Below, one piece after another: positions 14,735 through 22,434 of a stretch of DNA of 44,085 nucleotides (within the stretch, counting starts at the first letter, position 1; every line of letters begins with the position of its first letter). A model generated the notes under the pieces. That model saw only the letters and a list, made by a program, of their open reading frames with translations. It had not been told where the DNA came from and searched no databases. This DNA is from a virus. Location: positions 1 to 44,085 of the IMG/VR virus record IMGVR_UViG_3300047323_000240; one strand, written 5' to 3'. The position numbers and the translations under genes are program-made.

Positions 14735-15245
14735 TCTAAACAAAGAGCAGCATGACTGGCTGAATAACTGGCTGGAGCTTTGGGGTGCGTGGGTTTATTC
14801 AGGCCGACAGGAAAAGCGACAGAGCAGCATGATCGCTCAATGGATGGCCAGTGCAGAGCCACAACCGGGAATGCCCCGGCCAATGTGTAATGACGATGAC
14901 GGAATGTTGATTTCTCAGGTCGTAGATTCCGTCATGTGCATCGATAAAAAAGCCTTTGGCATCCTGCTAAGTTATTACGCTCACGGTTCTTCCAAGCGAG
15001 CCATTGCATCCTACTACCATCAGTGCGCAAGTCCTCGCAAAATCAATAAGGGCCGTAGTGGTGAAGGGTGGCGTAAACCGTCTTATGGCACCTGTAGAAA
15101 TGAAATTGACGACATACTGAATGCCAGCCTCTGGCTAATCTTCACTCCACTGCAAAAAGCATTTAACGATCGCAAACGTGTGGGTAAAGTGCAACATTGT
15201 GCCAATAACATGTTGACATCCTTTAGCCATTTAGCCACTATGTAA
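14715..15245 (+). CDS. Q: Late antiterminator Q
   Basis: 176 residues. It has the antiterminator Q pattern seen in phages such as 21 and phi80: LELWGAW near residue 20, RPMCNDDDGMLISQVVD near 55-72, and the LLSYYAHGSSKRAIASYYHQ region. Q is the last gene before a TTGACA promoter and an immediate terminator, which is exactly the late-control site it would act on. The first 20 bases overlap the previous gene. An antisense CII-type promoter lies within it. Confidence 0.85.
   Translation: MSVRELNLNKEQHDWLNNWLELWGAWVYSGRQEKRQSSMIAQWMASAEPQPGMPRPMCNDDDGMLISQVVDSVMCIDKKAFGILLSYYAHGSSKRAIASYYHQCASPRKINKGRSGEGWRKPSYGTCRNEIDDILNASLWLIFTPLQKAFNDRKRVGKVQHCANNMLTSFSHLATM
15008..15040 (-). promoter_or_regulatory. 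paQ-like antisense promoter with CII site
   Basis: Minus strand TTGC-GAGGAC-TTGC (15027-15040) with TAGGAT 17 bases after the central hexamer (15008-15013). Inside Q, antisense to it, as paQ is in lambda. Confidence 0.6.
15213..15241 (+). promoter_or_regulatory. pR' late promoter
   Basis: Perfect -35 TTGACA, 17 bases, weak -10 CACTAT, overlapping the end of Q. A terminator follows about ten bases after the -10, the arrangement needed for Q control. Confidence 0.6.
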
Positions 15246-15251
15246 GGGTAA

Positions 15252-15293
15252 GCTGCCGTAAGTGTTCTTAGTGAATGCGACGGCGGCTTTTTT
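15252..15293 (+). terminator. tR' terminator, target of Q
   Basis: GCTGCCGT / ACGGCGGC stem with one G-U pair and a 20-base loop, then T6. Would stop transcription from pR' until Q modifies the polymerase. Confidence 0.75.
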
Positions 15294-15350
15294 GTTACCT
15301 GAAAGCGGCCATATGAGCCGAATAACGAATTTAATCGGCTCACATTCAAA

Positions 15351-15405
15351 TATAAACAAAAATGGTTATCTTCCTGTTGACGCTATAAACAAAAATGTTT
15401 ATAGT
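15351..15405 (+). promoter_or_regulatory. hicAB promoter and palindromic operators
   Basis: TTGACG (15377-15382), 17 bases, TATAGT (15400-15405). A perfect inverted repeat CTATAAACA-AAAA-TGTTTATAG (15383-15404) covers spacer and -10. A second, imperfect copy lies upstream at 15351-15369. Fits autorepression by the HicB antitoxin. Confidence 0.7.
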
Positions 15406-15434
15406 TATCTCAACTTAAACAGACAGGAGGAGTA

Positions 15435-15611
15435 GTGAAGCAAAGCGAGTTTCAACGTTGGCTTGCATCGCAAGGGGCAGAATTTAAGAACGGTACAAAC
15501 CACCTTAAAATCTTCCTAAACGGCAAGCAAACGATAATGCCGAGGCATCCGGGTAAAGAGATACCGGAGCCGCTTAGGAAAGTGATTCTTAAGCAACTTG
15601 GATTGAAATAA
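15435..15611 (+). CDS. hicA: HicA toxin, mRNA interferase
   Basis: 58 residues from a GTG at 15435 after AGGAGG. Double-stranded-RNA-binding-like fold that cleaves mRNA. Family features: GAEFKNGTNHLKIFLNGKQ with the catalytic His in TNHLK, then MPRHPGKEIPEPLRKVILKQ. Followed by the antitoxin after a 49-base gap holding a hairpin. Under the palindromic operator. Probably stabilises the prophage or blocks other phages (inference). Confidence 0.93.
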   Translation: MKQSEFQRWLASQGAEFKNGTNHLKIFLNGKQTIMPRHPGKEIPEPLRKVILKQLGLK

Positions 15612-15636
15612 AAAAACCAGCCCTTCGGGGCTGGTA
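15612..15636 (-). terminator. UUCG hairpin between hicA and hicB
   Basis: ACCAGCCC-TTCG-GGGCTGGT with A7 to its left, so it is a full terminator on the minus strand and a stable hairpin without a T run on the plus strand. It could lower read-through, protect the hicA 3' end, or block antisense transcription. Confidence 0.6.
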
Positions 15637-15660
15637 CTCGCGAAGGTTCACTGATTCGAT

Positions 15661-16068
15661 ATGAGATACCCAGTAACGTTTGATTGTGATGAGACGGGAT
15701 GTGCGGTGTTGTTCCCAGACATCCCGGAAGCGATGACCGGTGGAGACACCAGAGAGGAAGCGTTAGCGATGGCGCAAGATGCTCTGGTAACGGCGTTTGA
15801 TTTTTATTTCGAAGATCGCCGTGAAGTGCCACCACCATCGAGAGAGGGTGAGGCTTTTGTGGAAGTGCCCGCCAGTGTTGCAGCGAAACTGCTGTTGCTT
15901 AATGCTGTCGTTCAGAAAGGCATTTCTAACGCTGAACTGGCACGTATGATTGGCACGCGACCACAGGAAGTAACCCGAATCCTGGATCTTCACCATTCAA
16001 CGAAAATCGACACTATTCAGAAGGCGCTATCCGCGCTGGGTAAACGGCTGGAACTGACCGTAGAATAA
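15661..16068 (+). CDS. hicB: HicB antitoxin
   Basis: 135 residues. N-terminal HicB fold (MRYPVTFDCDETGCAVLFPD, GGDTREEALAMAQDALVTAF) that occludes HicA. C-terminal helix-turn-helix (GISNAELARMIGTRPQEVTR) for operator binding. The ATG lacks a close ribosome site (AAGG about 14 bases away), so translation may be weak or use a separate transcript. Closed by a terminator. Confidence 0.93.
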   Translation: MRYPVTFDCDETGCAVLFPDIPEAMTGGDTREEALAMAQDALVTAFDFYFEDRREVPPPSREGEAFVEVPASVAAKLLLLNAVVQKGISNAELARMIGTRPQEVTRILDLHHSTKIDTIQKALSALGKRLELTVE

Positions 16069-16086
16069 ACCACCAATATTATTCAA

Positions 16087-16113
16087 AGGCTGCCTTCGGG
16101 TGGCCTTTTTTCG
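16087..16113 (+). terminator. Terminator after hicB
   Basis: AGGCTGCC-TTCG-GGTGGCCT stem followed by T6. Confidence 0.75.
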
Positions 16114-16118
16114 TTTTA

Positions 16119-16175
16119 GCGCCTCCCGAATCAAAAATGAATCCCTCCTGTGTGAAGTCGGGACGGCGCTTTTTT
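16119..16175 (+). terminator. Second long hairpin terminator
   Basis: GCGCC-T-CCCGA pairs with TCGGG-A-CGGCGC across a 28-base loop, followed by T6. Lies a few bases after the hicB terminator. Confidence 0.55.
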
Positions 16176-16182
16176 AATGCAA

Positions 16183-16206
16183 AAAATCCGCACAGTGGCG
16201 GATTCA
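16183..16206 (-). terminator. Hairpin with U tract on minus strand
   Basis: AATCCGC / GCGGATT stem, six-base loop, T6 on the minus strand. The span between hicB and the holin (16069-16335) holds only terminators and the holin leader. Confidence 0.5.
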
Positions 16207-16335
16207 TTTCGGTTGACTACCCCAACGGCAAGGCGGTGCTTTTTCTCTCGACAAGAAAGAGTTTACCCGGACTTGTTCAGTTCAACATTTAGACAATTCT
16301 GAAATCGGACAAGTCCCCCATTGAGGGGAATTGAT

Positions 16336-16575
16336 ATGAAAACTATGGCAGACAAAGTGACAACTGTAGCGGCGTATAGCACGTCCGGAGCGACCTTCCT
16401 TGCGGGAAGTATGTCGCTCAATGAGTGGCTGGCTGTCGGTGGCTTCATTCTGGCTGTGGCCACGTTTGGAGTGAATATCTACTTCCAGCGTAAAAGAGAT
16501 CGGCGTGAAGAACGCCTCAGTAATTTGAGATGGGGCATTCGCGATGAGTCAGATAATCCAGATACTCAACTTTGA
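16336..16575 (+). CDS. Holin, phage 21 S-like with dual start
   Basis: 79 residues. The start MKTMADKVTTVAAYSTSGAT closely resembles phage 21 holin (MKSMDK...), including two start codons, Met1 and Met4, separated by a Lys. In S21 the longer form is an antiholin. Likely membrane segments at about residues 12-27 and 33-52, then a basic tail. The tail is longer than in S21. The endolysin start lies inside its 3' end. It would time membrane permeabilisation. Confidence 0.8.
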   Translation: MKTMADKVTTVAAYSTSGATFLAGSMSLNEWLAVGGFILAVATFGVNIYFQRKRDRREERLSNLRWGIRDESDNPDTQL

Positions 16576-17011
16576 GGAGGGGTTTAAGCCCCGGCCTTAT
16601 ATCGACACGGAAGGCTATCCAACTATTGGAACGGGATTCCTGATCGGGCCAAAGGGTGCATCGCTCAGCAATTACACCTTCACGCTGTCAAAAAGTGTCT
16701 CTGACATCTGGCTGCAGGAGTTGGTGGATGATCGCACAGCGAAGATGAAAGCAAACCCTTCCATCCTCTCAGCATTAAAACAATGTAACCCCGCCCGGTC
16801 TGACGTATTAACCAGCATGTCGTATCAGCTTGGCGTTAATGGCCTGGCTGGATTCAAGAACACGCTGGCGATGATTTCTGCTGGCAATTTCACTGGCGCG
16901 GCTTCCGGGATGATGAACAGTCTGTGGGCTAAACAGACCCCAGAAAGGGCTCAACGTCACTCTGATGTAATGCGCACCGGAACCTACGACATTTACAAGG
17001 GGAAGATATGA
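16544..17011 (+). CDS. Endolysin, T4-type lysozyme (GH24)
   Basis: 155 residues. Hydrolyses the peptidoglycan glycan chain. The catalytic triad has T4 spacing: Glu12 (FEEG), Asp21 (YIDTEG) and Thr27 (PTIGTG). No N-terminal hydrophobic segment, so it is a soluble cytoplasmic enzyme rather than a SAR endolysin and needs large membrane holes. Overlaps the holin by 32 bases and the next gene by 4. Confidence 0.93.
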   Translation: MSQIIQILNFEEGFKPRPYIDTEGYPTIGTGFLIGPKGASLSNYTFTLSKSVSDIWLQELVDDRTAKMKANPSILSALKQCNPARSDVLTSMSYQLGVNGLAGFKNTLAMISAGNFTGAASGMMNSLWAKQTPERAQRHSDVMRTGTYDIYKGKI

Positions 17012-17352
17012 AACTCGCGGTCTTCTCTGCTGTTGTGGTGGCGCTGGTGATTGGCCTGCTGCTGATCCGAAAGTACAGCAACCTGGAGTTTGTCAGCCAT
17101 GCAAAGCTTCTCTTCAAAACGTGGTCGGTCTGGCTGGCATCAGTAGGGACCGCGATTGGCGTTGTGGTTCAGTCTTTCCCGGATGCTGCATTACATGCCT
17201 GGATGGCTCTCCCGCCAGACATCAAAGGTTACTTACCGCCGAATATCCTCAGCTTCATCAGTCCGGCATTAGTAGTGATGGCGATCCTCGCTCAGTACGT
17301 CAGGCAACCAAAGCTGAAAGATAAGCGGGATGAACTGGAGCAGCAGCAATGA
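17008..17352 (+). CDS. Small membrane protein, possible second holin
   Basis: 114 residues. Membrane segments at about 3-21 (LAVFSAVVVALVIGLLLI), 37-55 (WSVWLASVGTAIGVVVQSF) and 80-97 (ILSFISPALVVMAILAQYV), then a charged tail. Proteins of this look in lysis cassettes are annotated as holin or DUF7940-like. Placed between lysozyme and Rz, overlapping both by 4 bases. Could be the large-hole holin that the soluble endolysin needs (inference). Confidence 0.65.
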   Translation: MKLAVFSAVVVALVIGLLLIRKYSNLEFVSHAKLLFKTWSVWLASVGTAIGVVVQSFPDAALHAWMALPPDIKGYLPPNILSFISPALVVMAILAQYVRQPKLKDKRDELEQQQ

Positions 17353-17645
17353 ACGAATTCATCTCACTGCTTACAGGTGGTTGGGGTTGGTTAGCTGGCC
17401 TTGGGCTGGCTGCTGCTGCGCTGGTTGGCACATATCTTGGCGGGAAGAAGATTGGCACAGTAAAAACCCAGGCTGCTGCTGACGTAACTGCCGTAAAGGT
17501 TGAATCACAGCAGGTCGCTGAAGTCGCCAAACAACAATCCCAGAACGTGGAGAAAGCTAACAGTGTTAAAACGAGCAATGCTTCTCTCTCTGATAGCGCT
17601 AGCCGCGACCGGATGCGGAAATCGCAATTCAACTCCGACGACTGA
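17349..17645 (+). CDS. Rz-like i-spanin
   Basis: 98 residues. N-terminal membrane segment (residues about 12-29, GWGWLAGLGLAAAALVGTYL) and a long periplasmic helix (AADVTAVKVESQQVAEVAKQ). Inner-membrane half of the spanin that fuses inner and outer membranes at lysis. The Rz1 gene starts inside it in another frame. Shorter than lambda Rz (153). Confidence 0.8.
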   Translation: MNEFISLLTGGWGWLAGLGLAAAALVGTYLGGKKIGTVKTQAAADVTAVKVESQQVAEVAKQQSQNVEKANSVKTSNASLSDSASRDRMRKSQFNSDD

Positions 17646-17796
17646 CGCACCAACAAAGACCATCGATTCGCTCTGCACGCTCGACACCCCAATCCGAACC
17701 CACGGCAAAGATGCTGACCTGATGGACATCCGAACCGTGAGGGCGATTAACGATCACAACGACCTCTGGGTGAAGTTGTGCGGAGAGCCCAAATGA
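17578..17796 (+). CDS. Rz1-like o-spanin lipoprotein
   Basis: 72 residues from the ATG at 17578. Lipoprotein signal MLLSLIALAATGC with the lipobox Cys at residue 13, then a Thr/Pro-containing mature part. Nested in the +1 frame of Rz and extending past it, like Rz/Rz1 pairs in many phages. The end overlaps the next ATG by 4 bases. Confidence 0.85.
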   Translation: MLLSLIALAATGCGNRNSTPTTDAPTKTIDSLCTLDTPIRTHGKDADLMDIRTVRAINDHNDLWVKLCGEPK

Positions 17797-18044
17797 ACCC
17801 TATCAAAGTAGTCATCCACTGGCTAATCACCAAAGAAGAGACACCAAAAATGACCGATCAAGTCGTAGAAGTTCAGCCGGCTGTAGCCGAGCCAGTAGCA
17901 GTGACCGCCGCAGTAGCACAACAGGCAGCTCCAAGTGATGCTGATATCCTGTTGGCAAAGGTGAAAGAAGTCCTGGTGATGCTTGGTCACCCAGTTGAAC
18001 TGGTATTTGATGAAGTGGTGGCGCTGGCTAAGAAGCTGATTTAG
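17793..18044 (+). CDS. Hypothetical Ala/Val-rich protein
   Basis: 83 residues from the ATG at 17793, which overlaps the Rz1 stop. A low-complexity stretch rich in Ala, Val and Gln (residues 25-50) joins two helices. An internal ATG at 17850 is also possible. No family recognised. Confidence 0.5.
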   Translation: MNPIKVVIHWLITKEETPKMTDQVVEVQPAVAEPVAVTAAVAQQAAPSDADILLAKVKEVLVMLGHPVELVFDEVVALAKKLI

Positions 18045-18097
18045 CAATTCTATCAAAAAATAATGGCATAATGATGGCTTTTAAAAAAGGAGCGCGT

Positions 18098-18358
18098 ATG
18101 TCAAAAGTTAAAGTTGGGATAGCTGCCAAAGCCATTGTGATGGATGCAGAGATTGGTGATTTATACGATGGTGAAGTTGAATTCGTGGATGTCGATGTTA
18201 ACGACATCAGCGATATGTTTCTGTCAAAGCTTCAGCCAAAGACCCAAGTGGAGCTTTTCGGTATTAACGGATCGATCGGTTCTTATATCTTCATTGCAAA
18301 GATTCCAAAACTATACATGTTCGCCCGAGGCGACATGAGTAAGGTATTTAAAGACTAA
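18098..18358 (+). CDS. Hypothetical protein
   Basis: 86 residues from the ATG at 18098, preceded by AAAGGAG. An upstream Met pair lacks a site. Mixed alpha/beta look (MSKVKVGIAAKAIVMDAEIG at the start). No family recognised. Own terminator follows. Confidence 0.55.
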   Translation: MSKVKVGIAAKAIVMDAEIGDLYDGEVEFVDVDVNDISDMFLSKLQPKTQVELFGINGSIGSYIFIAKIPKLYMFARGDMSKVFKD

Positions 18359-18381
18359 CCTCCTTCGGGAGGTTTTTATTT
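18355..18381 (+). terminator. Rho-independent terminator
   Basis: AACCTCC-TTCG-GGAGGTT followed by T-rich sequence. Confidence 0.8.
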
Positions 18382-18496
18382 TGTGCTAAAAATTGCATTC
18401 AATGAGTTCAATTTTCAGCATAAACACAATGAATCTCCGGTTGCCAGTTGCGGTACTGCCGAGGGTTAAAAACATCCATCTAGCAGGAAACTCTAA

Positions 18497-18682
18497 ATGT
18501 CTCGATTAAGTGTCGAAATCATCCATCCAAAGAATGCCGATGTGAATGGTGTGTTGGCAGAGATTGAGCGCAAATATGCCGGTAAGCGGGTGACGCCAGA
18601 AACCATCGCAGAGATGGAAAAAGAAGCTGCCCGATTAATCCGCCGACTCATTACCACCCAAGTGACTTACGTAAGAGATTAA
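18497..18682 (+). CDS. Small hypothetical protein before terminase
   Basis: 61 residues (start MSRLSVEIIHPKNADVNGVL), helical C-terminus. AGGAAA precedes the ATG. Sits two bases from the terminase small subunit. No known family. Confidence 0.55.
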   Translation: MSRLSVEIIHPKNADVNGVLAEIERKYAGKRVTPETIAEMEKEAARLIRRLITTQVTYVRD

Positions 18683-18684
18683 TT

Positions 18685-19158
18685 ATGGCGCGTCCAACCA
18701 AGTACCAGAAGGCGTACGCCGAGCAGGCTCGCAAGCTGTGTTTGCTTGGTTACACCGATGCAGAGTTAGCTGATTTCTTCGAGGTAGATGAAGCAACCAT
18801 CAACAGATGGAAGATTGCCCATGAAGAGTTTTGCGAGTCCATAAAAAAGGGTAAGGGTGTTGCAGATGGCGAAGTGGCAGCCAAATTATTCCACCGCGCT
18901 ACCGGATATGAGCATCCTGAGGATGACATACGTGCAGTAGATGGCACGATCGTCATCACCCCAACCGTTAAGCATTACCCGCCAGATACAACCGCAGCCA
19001 TATTCTGGCTCAAGAATCGTCAAAGCAAAAAGTGGCGTGACAAGATTGATCATGGCCTTGAGGGGCCGAATGGTCAGGCTCTTGCTGTGCCAATTTTCAA
19101 TGTGACGTTTGGAAATGAAAATGACAACAGCGATGACGACGGAGATAAAGGCGCTTAA
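18685..19158 (+). CDS. Terminase small subunit
   Basis: 157 residues. DNA-recognition subunit of the packaging motor. N-terminal helix-turn-helix (residues about 17-43, [20 protein letters not shown], then TINRWK), then an oligomerisation region ([17 protein letters not shown]), then [13 protein letters not shown] typical of this family. The acidic tail overlaps the large subunit gene by 38 bases. Confidence 0.88.
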   Translation: MARPTKYQKAYAEQARKLCLLGYTDAELADFFEVDEATINRWKIAHEEFCESIKKGKGVADGEVAAKLFHRATGYEHPEDDIRAVDGTIVITPTVKHYPPDTTAAIFWLKNRQSKKWRDKIDHGLEGPNGQALAVPIFNVTFGNENDNSDDDGDKGA

Positions 19159-20350
19159 ATTCGCCCCCAAGTTCAAGCCGCTGTTTCAGCCAAAACGATA
19201 CAAGACATTCCACGGTGGTCGGGGTGGTGCTAAATCATGGGCCGCCGCCCGCGCTCTGGTCATCATGGCCGCATCAGGGAAGCTTCGCATACTCTGCACT
19301 CGTGAAGTTCAGAACTCGATTAAGGATTCAGTACACAAGCTGCTGAAAGACCAGATCGAGATGCTTGGGCTAAACCCATGGTTCCGCATCACCAACGAGA
19401 GCATCACCAGCGCTTCCGGCAGCGAGTTCCTGTTTAAGGGGCTTCGCTTCGACCCGCTTGGCATTAAGTCGACTGAAGGCGTGGACATCTGCTGGGTGGA
19501 AGAAGCGCAATCTGTTTCCTCCGACTCATGGGCAATCCTGATCCCGACGATTCGTAAGGAGGGCTCTGAGATTTGGGTGACGTTTAACCCAGGCGAAGAG
19601 TCAGACCCGACCTATCAGCGATTCATCGTAAACCCGCCGGATGACAGCATCACGGTTGAGGTGAATTACTACGATAACCCCTACCTGCCGGAAACACTCC
19701 GCAAGGAGATGGAGTACTGCAAGCGCGTTGACTATGAAGCCTATGAGCACATATGGCTGGGTAAACCTAAGTCCATCAGCGACTCAGTAATCTTCCGCAA
19801 CCGGTACAGGGTAGAGGCATTCCCGGATGACCTCTGGCAACAAGCCGATCGCCTGTTCTTCGGCGCTGACTTCGGCTTTGCGAATGACCCCAGCACGTTG
19901 ATCCGCATGTTCATGATTGGCACCCGGCTTTATATCGAATACGAGGCGTATGGCGTAGGCGTAGAGCTGGATGAAATGCCCCAGTTTTACGACTCAATCC
20001 CTGAAGTCAGGAAGTGGCCACTCAAGGGTGATAACTCTCGCCCTGAGACGATCAGCTATCTGTCCCGGCAAGGCTTCTCTATGGATGCCGCGGCTAAGTG
20101 GAAAGGCAGCGTTGAGGATGGCGTCACTTACCTGAAAGGGTTTGAGGAAATCATCATCCACGAGCGCTGCAAGCATACCGCTGACGAATTCCGCCACTAC
20201 TCATACAAAGTCGACAAAAAGACCGGTGAAATACTTCCGATCATCGTCGACAAGTTCAACCACTGCATTGATGCCATTCGCTACGGCCTGGATGGATACA
20301 TTACCAGCTCAGACAGCCTCGGCACCTGGGCGCAACTTGGGAAAGGCTGA
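19121..20350 (+). CDS. Terminase large subunit (PBSX type)
   Basis: 409 residues from the ATG at 19121 (GGAA ahead). ATPase motor: Walker [11 protein letters not shown] (31-40) and Walker [12 protein letters not shown] (about 120-130). Nuclease: [11 protein letters not shown] (about 247-257) and C-terminal [13 protein letters not shown]. Translocates and cuts DNA at the portal. Overlaps TerS. Confidence 0.95.
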   Translation: MTTAMTTEIKALKFAPKFKPLFQPKRYKTFHGGRGGAKSWAAARALVIMAASGKLRILCTREVQNSIKDSVHKLLKDQIEMLGLNPWFRITNESITSASGSEFLFKGLRFDPLGIKSTEGVDICWVEEAQSVSSDSWAILIPTIRKEGSEIWVTFNPGEESDPTYQRFIVNPPDDSITVEVNYYDNPYLPETLRKEMEYCKRVDYEAYEHIWLGKPKSISDSVIFRNRYRVEAFPDDLWQQADRLFFGADFGFANDPSTLIRMFMIGTRLYIEYEAYGVGVELDEMPQFYDSIPEVRKWPLKGDNSRPETISYLSRQGFSMDAAAKWKGSVEDGVTYLKGFEEIIIHERCKHTADEFRHYSYKVDKKTGEILPIIVDKFNHCIDAIRYGLDGYITSSDSLGTWAQLGKG

Positions 20351-20352
20351 AT

Positions 20353-21825
20353 ATGTCCGAAACAGAAAGCATGTCGCAGCCTGTACCAACGCGTGACAGC
20401 TATGAAAACTTCGTCGCCCGAATGGGTGTCAACGAGTCGAACCAGTCTGGCTCCGGCACGTATCGCAATAACTGGACGTCCCGCAACCGCCTTCTGGTAG
20501 AGCAGTCCTACCGGTCCTCTTGGCTGGTTGGCGCTGGTGTCGATGCAATCCCGGACGACATGACCCGCAAGGGCATCACCATCACTTCGAAGTTGGATGA
20601 TGGACGCAAGAAGCAGCTGGATAACACCTGGGATGAGATGGGGTTATGGGAAGCAATCAACGACACGCTGAAGTGGGCTCGGCTCTATGGCGGCGCGGTT
20701 GGCGTTATCCTGATCGACGGGCAGAACTATTCTACACCGCTACGTGTAGAGGCCATTGCGAAGGACTCATTTAAAGGCGTCATGGTAATGGACCGTTGGA
20801 TGCTCAACGCCACCACTGAGCGCCGCGTGACCGAATTAGGGCCGGAGTTCGGCATGCCGGAATTTTACCGGGTAGTGACGTCTGCAACGGGCATCCCCCC
20901 GTGGCGTATCCATCACTCCAGGCTCATCCGCTTCGATGGCATCCCATTGCCATATCAGCAGCGGCTGACGGAAAACGATTGGGGTATGTCGGTCATTGAG
21001 CGCTGCTTCGATCGGCTGCTGGCCTTCGATTCAACCACACAGGGTGTTGCTCAACTGATTTACAAGGCTCACCTGCGAACGTACAGCATCAAAGACTTCC
21101 GCAAGCTTCTGGCATTTGGAAAGGATAACGCCGCCTACAAGGGGCTTATGGCGCACATGGACATGATCCGGCAATACCAGAGCAATGAAGGTATGACGCT
21201 CATGGATGCTGATGACAAGTTTGAGGCACACACCTATTCGTATGCAGGCCTCAGCGATGTGCTGGCTCAGTTCGGTCAGCAGGTGTCTGGTGCATTCGGT
21301 ATCCCACTGGTGCGCCTGTTTGGTCAGTCACCGGCTGGCTTCTCAACAGGTGACACAGACCTGGCGAACTATTACGACAACGTGTCGACGCAGCAGGAGC
21401 GAAAGCTACGGCGTCCGATCCGCAAGTTGTTCGAAGTGCTGCACATGAGCATGTTCTCTGCACCTTTGCCGGATGACTTCTCCTTTGAGTTTAACGAGCT
21501 GTGGCAGACACCTGACAGTGAGCGCGCTGATACAGCAACGAAAGTCGTGGCAGCAACGGTGCAGGCGGTAGACGCCGGGCTGATGACCGAAAAGGCAGGC
21601 GCTATGCATCTGCAGGAAACAGCCCGCGTAACCGGTCTGGGTGGAACGATTAGCGACGAGGATATTGATAATGCCAGTGACCTCCCGCCGCCGAGCGAGA
21701 AAGACATCGATAACGTCGAAGCCACCGAACCTGAAGAGGGCCGAGCGCCAGCTAAGAACACAGCTACGACAGATAGCCCAGGCAGTAGGAGCAATCGTCG
21801 AGGGTTCTTACGATGGTTCAAATGA
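20353..21825 (+). CDS. Portal protein, DUF1073 family
   Basis: 490 residues. Ring-forming DNA gate of the head. Conserved DUF1073 text: RNNWTSRNRLLVEQSYRSSW near the N-terminus, PDDMTRKGI, ARLYGGAVGVILIDG, and GQSPAGFSTGDTDLANYYD near 335. The same Pfam family is named after Acb1 because some members carry a fused anti-CBASS phosphodiesterase. Here the C-terminus is a low-complexity acidic tail with no paired HxT motifs, so no Acb1 activity is expected. Confidence 0.92.
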   Translation: MSETESMSQPVPTRDSYENFVARMGVNESNQSGSGTYRNNWTSRNRLLVEQSYRSSWLVGAGVDAIPDDMTRKGITITSKLDDGRKKQLDNTWDEMGLWEAINDTLKWARLYGGAVGVILIDGQNYSTPLRVEAIAKDSFKGVMVMDRWMLNATTERRVTELGPEFGMPEFYRVVTSATGIPPWRIHHSRLIRFDGIPLPYQQRLTENDWGMSVIERCFDRLLAFDSTTQGVAQLIYKAHLRTYSIKDFRKLLAFGKDNAAYKGLMAHMDMIRQYQSNEGMTLMDADDKFEAHTYSYAGLSDVLAQFGQQVSGAFGIPLVRLFGQSPAGFSTGDTDLANYYDNVSTQQERKLRRPIRKLFEVLHMSMFSAPLPDDFSFEFNELWQTPDSERADTATKVVAATVQAVDAGLMTEKAGAMHLQETARVTGLGGTISDEDIDNASDLPPPSEKDIDNVEATEPEEGRAPAKNTATTDSPGSRSNRRGFLRWFK

Positions 21826-22432
21826 CAGCGTTACCGACATCATGGACCGGCTTGATCGTTACGCTGACCTGATAGAGCCATGGGCGGAAGCAGTATCCAG
21901 CCGCCTGATGTCCACGCTTGAACTCTCTGATGATGCAATGTGGCGTGACAGGTCTGTGGCGATATCAGCTGGCCTTCGCGACATCATGAATAGCGGCACC
22001 GGTCAGGTCACCCGCAGCATCATTGATGAGCAGGTAAAGCTTTTCAAATCACTCCCCCTTCAGGCTGCTGACCGCGTTTACGACATTCACAACGAGGCAA
22101 TAGACGCTGTAGTGAAAGGCCGGCGGTCCAGTGAGCTGACAGCAGAAATCATGCGTACTGGTGAGGTCACTGAGGCGCGGGCCAGAACAATCGCCCGCAC
22201 TGAGGTAGGTCGGGCATCCACGGCACTCACTCAGGCCCGCTCAACAGCAATTGGATCACCCGGCTATATCTGGCGCACCGCTGAAGACAGTGATGTGCGG
22301 CATTCGCATGCACAAATGGAAGGTAAGTACGTAGCCTGGGCAAGCCTGCCAACGCTTGATGGAATGACCGGCCACGCTGGCCAGTTCCCTAACTGTCGTT
22401 GTTATCCAGAGGTGGTAATACCGGAGAATTAG
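21671..22432 (+). CDS. Phage minor head protein (SPP1 gp7/Mu F family)
   Basis: 253 residues from the ATG at 21671 (GAGG upstream). The N-terminus overlaps the portal gene by about 155 bases and is very basic. The C-terminal domain has the family signature EARARTIARTEVGRASTALT, then SDVRHSHAQMEG and GQFPNCRCYPEVV. Binds portal or DNA during head assembly. Start is uncertain because of the overlap. Confidence 0.85.
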   Translation: MPVTSRRRARKTSITSKPPNLKRAERQLRTQLRQIAQAVGAIVEGSYDGSNDSVTDIMDRLDRYADLIEPWAEAVSSRLMSTLELSDDAMWRDRSVAISAGLRDIMNSGTGQVTRSIIDEQVKLFKSLPLQAADRVYDIHNEAIDAVVKGRRSSELTAEIMRTGEVTEARARTIARTEVGRASTALTQARSTAIGSPGYIWRTAEDSDVRHSHAQMEGKYVAWASLPTLDGMTGHAGQFPNCRCYPEVVIPEN

Positions 22433-22434
22433 CA

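Noticed and set aside
20353-21825. Anti-CBASS Acb1 activity in the portal family protein
   Set aside because: The family name suggests it, but the C-terminal phosphodiesterase domain with paired HxT motifs is absent.
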